Origin: Atrina japonica
Taxonomy: Eukaryota > Mollusca > Bivalvia > Pterioida > Pinnidae
Direction: 5' to 3'
NCBI GenBank assembly: GCA_030159075.1
Contig: BROG01000250.1
Location: 682,001-746,000 of the forward strand
Length of the DNA: 64,000 nt
Positions 58,086-64,000 of the stretch are shown here, piece by piece. Made by a program: the position numbers and the translations under genes. Every line of letters starts with the position of its first letter. Positions within the stretch are counted from its first letter, which is position 1. The notes beneath the pieces were generated by a model, which was not told where the DNA came from, made no database searches, and saw only the letters and a list, made by a program, of their open reading frames with translations.

Positions 58086-59070
58086 TACATATAAATATCA
58101 GTAGGAACCAAATGTATTTTTCTTTTCATAAAAACATCGAACTAAATATATTCGCTCCCTAATAAAATCCGTGCAAGTCATTAACGTTTAAAACGTGTAC
58201 ATATTGAAAGAACAGCTACACCAAGCTAGATAGCGTAGTGATATTTACATAAATCAGGTTAAAAATATTTCGCAGAATAATAAAAAGAACCTACGAAGAA
58301 TCAGTCCAGAAATTAATGACATAGAGAAAATATCCTCCGATGAGCAATAATATTTCATGACGCAGATAACGTTACGTAAGTTATTATGGTCCATGACGTA
58401 GTAAAGAGTACCAATGTCAAACTAGTAATTTTACGTTACGCTGGAACATAGATTTAACACTTGCACGAAAGTGTATCTCAGAGCTGAGGGTACTTATTAA
58501 AAGTAAAATCTAGATCTTATACGAATTACATCAATAGTTTTTTTTCTCCAGAGAGAATACTCCAAATGGAAAAACGATCATAACATATATGAGTTTGGTA
58601 CCAGGTGTTTTTTATATAGGCAAGTAAATAAGATACAACATTTACACACAGTCAATTGTCTTAGAATGACGTCATTGAAAGGAAATCATTTGTAAAATGG
58701 ACCTTGAATTACAACAATTTGCAATATTTTAAATATTGGACAAATGATTTCCCCAACGAATAGAATACGATTTTTATCTTTAACGAAATTAAACGACTCG
58801 AATCATGAAAATATATAGATAAGAAAGTCACTGTGCCTATTTCGTTATCAAGCATTTATCACTGTGTTCGTTTGAAGTATGGATGACAATTGTGTGTTCC
58901 CCTGAGCATGATCTGCAAGAGGAACAAATGTTGCGGAAATTACGGCGAAATTTGAAACAGACCATGGATAGGAGGAAGGACTTGGGTAATGTTGGTAATA
59001 ACTAATTGCATTTAGCGACGTTTGATTATGTTTTGTAGTCTATTATTGCTCAGCTGCCGAAACGGGTTGC
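58086..59070. other. Intergenic, nothing recognised
   Basis: No supported feature. Confidence 0.5.
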
Positions 59071-59197
59071 CCTGGAACCATAAAACTTAAGAATTACATA
59101 GGTCTAAGAATCCTGAAATATGATTGGCTCAGCAGGCCAATTTGAGAAAATTCTCAGACTCTAGTTAAATCTAAAGTTTTATGGTGCCATCCCCAGG
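59071..59197. mobile_element. Small MITE, copy 3 of 3
   Basis: CCTGGAACCATAAAACTTAA at the left and TTTTATGGTGCCATCCCCAG at the right are partly inverted; interior TATGATTGGCTCAGCAGGCC. Confidence 0.55.
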
Positions 59198-59274
59198 TTC
59201 TTATAGTAACTGTCAGAACTAAGTATCCATCCACAGGCTTGTTTTAGTTGAAATGACAAAACAGCACAGAAAAT

Positions 59275-59388
59275 GTATACAGAAGTTATCAACTTATCAA
59301 TTGTTTACAGAAGTTATCAACTTATCAATTGTATACAGAAGTTATCAACTTATCATTTGTATACAGAAGTTATCAACTTATCATTTGC
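59275..59388. repeat. 29-bp tandem repeat, four units
   Basis: GTATACAGAAGTTATCAACT with TATCAATTG or TATCATTTG. Confidence 0.9.
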
Positions 59389-59569
59389 TGTATACCTGCG
59401 CCTACAACAGAAATATGTTTAAAAATGATAAAAAATAATTTACCGAAAGCTCTCTTCGCTCAAATATAAGATATGCCTATCAACCGTCATTTCTATCACA
59501 AATGTCAATGCACTTTCACAAACAATGTCAAATATCATAGAACATACAATACTAAGATTTTGTCGATGT

Positions 59570-61000
59570 CCATGATTCTGAAGAGCTCTGTATATAATAC
59601 CAATGTAATATAGAACTGAACTCTGTATATAGTACCAATGTAATATAGAACTTAACTCTATTCTGTAGAGCTCTGTATATAGTACCAATGTAATATAGAA
59701 CTGAACTGTATTCTGAAAAGATCTGTATATAGTACCAATGTAATATAGAACTGAACTCTGAATATAGTACAAATGTAATATAGAACTAAACTCTATTCTG
59801 AAGAGCTCTGTATATAGTACCAATGTAATATAAAACTGAACTCTATTCTGAAGAGCTCTGTATATAGTACCAATGTAATGTAGAACTGAACTTTGTATAT
59901 AGTACCAATGTAATATAGAACTGAACTCTATTCTGAAGAGCTCTGTATATAGTACCAATGTAATATAGAACTGAACTCTATTCTGAAAAGCTCTGTATAT
60001 AGTGCCAATATAATATAGAACTGAACTCTGTATATAGTACCAATGTAATATAGAACTGAACTCTAATCTGAAGAGCTCTGTTTACAGTACCAATATAGTA
60101 TAGAACTGAACTCTTTTCTGAAGAGCACTGTTTACAGTACCAATATAATATATAACTGAACTCTATTCTGAAGAGCTCTGTTTACAGTACCAATATAATA
60201 TAAAACTGAACTCTATTCTGAAGAGCACTGTTTAATATAGTACCAATATAGTGCCAGTATAGAAACTGAACTCTATTATGAAGAGCTCTATTTACAGTAC
60301 CAATATAGTATAAAACTGAACTCTATACTGAAGAGCACTGTTTACAGTACCAATATGGTATAGAACTGAACTCTATTCTGAAGAGCTCTGTTTACAGTAC
60401 CAATATAGTATAAAACTGAACTCTATTCTGAAGAGCTCTGTTTACAGTACCAATATAGTATAGAACTGAACTCTATTCTGAGGAGCTCTGTTTACAGTAC
60501 CAATATAATATAAAACTGAACACTATTCTGAAGAGCTCTGTTTACAGTACCAATATAGTATAGAACTGAACTCTATTCTGAAGAGCTCTGTTTACAGTAC
60601 CAATATAATATAAAACTGAACTCTATTCTGAAGAGCTCTGTTTACAGTACCAATATAATATAAAACTGAACTCTATTCTGAAGAGCTCTGTTTACAGTAC
60701 CAATATAATATAAAACTGAACTCTATTCTGAAGAGCTCTGTTTACAGTACCAATATAGTATAGAACTGAACTCTATTATGAAGAGCACTGTTTACAGTAC
60801 CAATATAGTATAAAACTGAACTCTATTCTGAAGAGCTCTGTTTACAGTACCAATATAGTATAGAACTGAACTCTATTCTGAAGAGCTATGTTTACAGTAC
60901 CAATATAGTATAAAACTGAACTCTATTCTGAAGAGCTCTGTTTACAGTACCAATATAGTATAGAACTGAACTCTATTCTGAAGAGCTCTGTATATAGTAG
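59570..61000. repeat. 50-bp satellite array
   Basis: Regular 50-base units (GAAGAGCTCTGTTTACAGTA then CCAATATAGTATAGAACTGA) from about 60060. The earlier part uses TGTATATAGTACCAATGTAA variants with irregular unit lengths. Confidence 0.95.
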
Positions 61001-61755
61001 GGGTATCAATCGGTCAATACCTAGTAACCTATTAACCGAATGTTTTACTGATCGAGTACTTCGTTTACTCGGGAAAGTTTGTGATATCGCAGAAATTATT
61101 CAAAGTGGGATTCCGAGGTGCACGGATACATTTGTTTTTACCGAGGAGGTATATTATCTTGTTCCTAATATATCCGGGTAAATATTTAATTTTAAAAGCT
61201 GTGCGGGTCATTTTATAGCTTCCGAATACTATATAAGAATCATTTTGACATTTGAAAAATGCCACATTGGTAGCTTTATCATTATTATCATCATCAAAAA
61301 TGAAAGATTCAGCGGGGATAAGTCGACCATAAGCAATTCTAAGAGATTCGGTAATATGCTCCCTGATAATATTTCAACGTTTGTTTTTCTAAATTCAACC
61401 AAATTTAAATGGGTTTGGAATCCCGGTATCCTACATGGATTCATTAATTTATCGTTTTATTTAATGAGATGTTCAAATATAAGTATATATACATATGGTT
61501 GTTTTCCAAACTACACGTGTAAATGGCAGTATTTCCTTTGTAGCGATCAAGCTTTACATATCTCTGGTCTAACGGCATTAAAGAAAAATTACCTTAATAC
61601 TAAATTATTATGGACAGCATATTTTACTGAAAACAATTCATTACACGTACTGCAGGATATAGGAATCCCAGTGACACGTATAAAGACACTAATTTTTGTA
61701 TAAACTTGTATTTAATGAGGATAGTCAAATCAGTCATATTTTTTTCTAAAATTTC
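61001..61755. other. Unique insertion within the 50-bp satellite
   Basis: Starts GGGGTATCAATCGGTCAATA, which has a hAT-like look, and separates the main array from later relic units. A 152-codon + frame (61245-61703) and a 66-codon - frame (61065-61265) show no motif I recognise. Confidence 0.4.
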
Positions 61756-61940
61756 TTTGTATTTAGTACCAATGTAATACGAAACTGAATTCCATTCTGA
61801 AGAGCTCTGTATATAATACCAATATAATATAGAACTGAATTCTATTCTGAAGACCTATATACATATAGTACCAATACAATAGAGAAATTATTGAGAGCGT
61901 TGTATACAGTACCAAAGTAATATAGAACTGCATTCATGTT
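61756..61940. repeat. Relic units of the 50-bp satellite
   Basis: TAGTACCAATGTAATACGAA and GAAGAGCTCTGTATATAAT continue the array with higher divergence. Confidence 0.75.
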
Positions 61941-62032
61941 ATGATAGTACACACTTTCTAAGGTCAACAAAACCCACTCTGACTGTCTAAAATAAATATA
62001 AAATACTTATTTTAAAAGATCAAATTTGAATG

Positions 62033-62048
62033 CACACACACACACACA

Positions 62049-62109
<61 letters not shown>
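62033..62109. repeat. (CA)n(CT)n microsatellite
   Basis: About 9 CA units then about 30 CT units, adjoining a SINE head. Confidence 0.95.
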
Positions 62110-62112
<3 letters not shown>

Positions 62113-62139
62113 AAAACTGGTAAACTTTCTTTAAAAAAT

Positions 62140-62245
62140 CATCTTAGATTCCAGTGGGACTCGAACTTGCACTGACCAGAGATGAGAGGTTACATGGTTT
62201 GAAGTGCGATACTCCGACCATTCGGCCACAGAGGTCCTTTGTAGC
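62140..62245 (-). mobile_element. SINE head fragment, second family
   Basis: GTGGGACTCGAACTTGCACT and CCATTCGGCCACAGAGGTCC are the reverse complement of the tRNA-like head. A (CA)n(CT)n array lies upstream. Confidence 0.55.
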
Positions 62246-64000
62246 AGCCAAATATTACTCAATACAAAGTGCACATCTACATGTGCATGTTTTCTAGAAA
62301 TTTTATAGTCTTTTGAAGTTTAAATAAAAGAATCAATAGATTTGAGCAATGATTTCTATTTCTGAACCCTCTAAACCTTACAGGCCATAATAGACTGGTC
62401 TAAACAATACAAAAATCTCATACATCTATATACCTAGGGGTGAAAGGGTTAACAAATTTATACCTTTGTTTTTATGTTTGTGTACACTTAAAATCTCAAA
62501 TTCCGGAAATGCCTTTCTTCTTATTACATGTTTAGCTTGTATTAAGTAAATCTGTTGTACGTCAATCAAAGAGAGATCTAGGAATGCATAAATAAATTAA
62601 CAAAAATTAGAAATTGTCATTCAATCTCAAAAATGAGAATTTGAAACTTATCTATTAAATATGAATAAACCGAAAGTACTAACCCAGTGTAGATTAAAGT
62701 TACGTTAACTGTAGTAGTGGAATTCATGAATATTTCGAAGCACGGAAAAGAAATAGAAAAACATCTAAAGTTTGTATATAATTACCTGAAGTTCGTGTCT
62801 TTTCTGTTTATGATCCTTACACAAGAAATAATTCAAGTTCTATATCACATACGTCTACATGTAGCACTGCAGCGACAAAAGTTTGGTATTTGAATATTTT
62901 CTCACGATGTGAGTATTGATGAAAGTCACGTGGTAATGCATTAACGGAATAACTTTGTAAATGAACGCAGTGATTTGACAGCCGGCTGATTATCAATAAA
63001 ACTAGAACAGTGCAAGCCTATAGTTTAACTGGCTACATAAATGAATAACTTACAAAATGACAAGCTTCTATAGAAATTAAATGATTTTTCATGATAGAGT
63101 AATACTTCACTTAATGACTCTATACACAATAATATTGAAAAATGAACAAAAAACTTATCGATTGTTTTGAAACACACAATAACATAAATCTTATCAGATA
63201 TCGTTTAAATTTTTGAGTGTCTTAACAAAAATCTATATGAACTATCATTGAGTATTTAGATAAAACAAATGTTTAAAGTTTACTCTTCTATCAAAAAGAA
63301 CTGTTCAAACCATGCAGTACTATAGAACTCGGGTAATCAATACATGATCGATGTCGGAGTGACAGATAGTTATTGCTTCGTGTCATTTTGAAACCGTGAA
63401 AAATAAATCACTATGCTTTTTAAATTTGAATTGATATTTAAAATTCGCACTATCGAATTTTTTGGTCTGTTGACCTATTTTATATAATGGATGTGTTCCA
63501 TAAAAAAATTAAAATGTTTTTGACTATAGAAAAGGCATCACTAAAGTAACAAAAAAGAACTTAGGAAAATTCATTTGATTTTAATGTAGGTAATTTGGGA
63601 TTGAATTTGTAAGTTATATGGTAATATAATACAATGTACTACATGAACACGCTCGTCAGTTTAAGGTTGTTGAACGTAACATATGCATATTGGCATTGTA
63701 GGCCTCTTGCAATATTGTATTCCTTTGTAACCTTTTGTATATAGGACTTACCTAAATGTCATCAAATTTTCTATGGATGAAAGAAAAAAAAAATCTGGGT
63801 ATCATTGATAGAAATGTCAAGCTAAAATGCATTTGCACATAGAGAAAGATCTTACTCCGATAATTCTTTTTATAAAAACAGTAAATCAAAACCATGGGTA
63901 TGTTTGATGTATTTTGAAAATGAGTCTCTAGTTTTAAAACTTTCGCACAGGAGAAAGACAAAATCAGAATTTTTAAAGCAAATCATTTAAACTCGTAGTT
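62246..64000. other. Intergenic, nothing recognised
   Basis: AT-rich to the right edge with only short chance frames. Confidence 0.5.

Noticed and set aside
59440..59958. 172-codon frame on the - strand through the satellite
   Set aside because: The peptide merely repeats the satellite unit; frame breaks where unit length changes.
61245..61703. 152-codon frame within the satellite insertion
   Set aside because: Includes an Ile run and no family motif; composition matches surrounding non-coding DNA. Kept only as part of the insertion.

Overview
The window is eukaryotic nuclear DNA, visibly AT-rich, intron-rich and full of repeats. Long (AT)n, (CT)n and trinucleotide arrays, tRNA-derived SINEs, Penelope-like retroelement (PLE) fragments and small inverted-repeat elements make up most of it. 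A SINE of a kind common in molluscs, an expanded-type NHL beta-propeller gene and an invertebrate-type dopamine transporter together suggest a mollusc, most likely a bivalve. That assignment is inference.

Genes. (1) On the + strand at about 2989-7501 lies an NHL-repeat beta-propeller gene with two well-supported exons and a possible terminal exon; its 5' part is not identified. (2) On the - strand, 39848 down to 9685, is a complete 14-exon SLC6 catecholamine (dopamine-type) transporter of 661 residues. Every intron I placed has GT-AG ends and all phases join. The two genes converge tail to tail across 7.5-9.7 kb. (3) At about 49.5 kb on the + strand a TATA box precedes a 52-codon ORF with a signal-peptide-like start, followed by decaying repeats; this is a candidate small gene or pseudogene. 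No RNA genes, operons or CRISPR arrays are supported.

Layout. 1-420: relic of a PLE. 2.9-7.5 kb: NHL gene. 9.7-39.9 kb: transporter gene. Its introns hold a tandem pair of hammerhead-ribozyme elements (10.6-11.3 kb), MITEs (14 kb), a SINE inserted in a 53-bp array (18.3 kb), a TTAA-flanked element (18.9-20.3 kb), a GIY-YIG PLE fragment (22.5-23.7 kb), an inverted pair of a second hammerhead family (23.9-24.1 kb), a 62-bp minisatellite (25.8-28.4 kb) split by a nested transposon/PLE block (28.4-32.6 kb), and a second PLE copy (35.0-36.6 kb). 40-64 kb is mostly intergenic: PLE 3' fragments, SINEs, a giant AGT/GAT trinucleotide array (44.7-45.5 kb), (CT)n and (AT)n arrays and a 50-bp satellite (59.6-61.9 kb).

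The most interesting content is the hammerhead ribozymes. Two unrelated families can be folded by eye, with the conserved CUGAUGA and GAAA cores, a complementary stem I and a palindromic stem III. One occurs as a ~359-bp tandem dimer without coding capacity (retrozyme-like) plus three decayed copies. The other is a near-perfect ~80-bp inverted repeat. Both sit beside simple-sequence arrays, in a window that also holds PLEs, the retroelement class known to carry such ribozymes.
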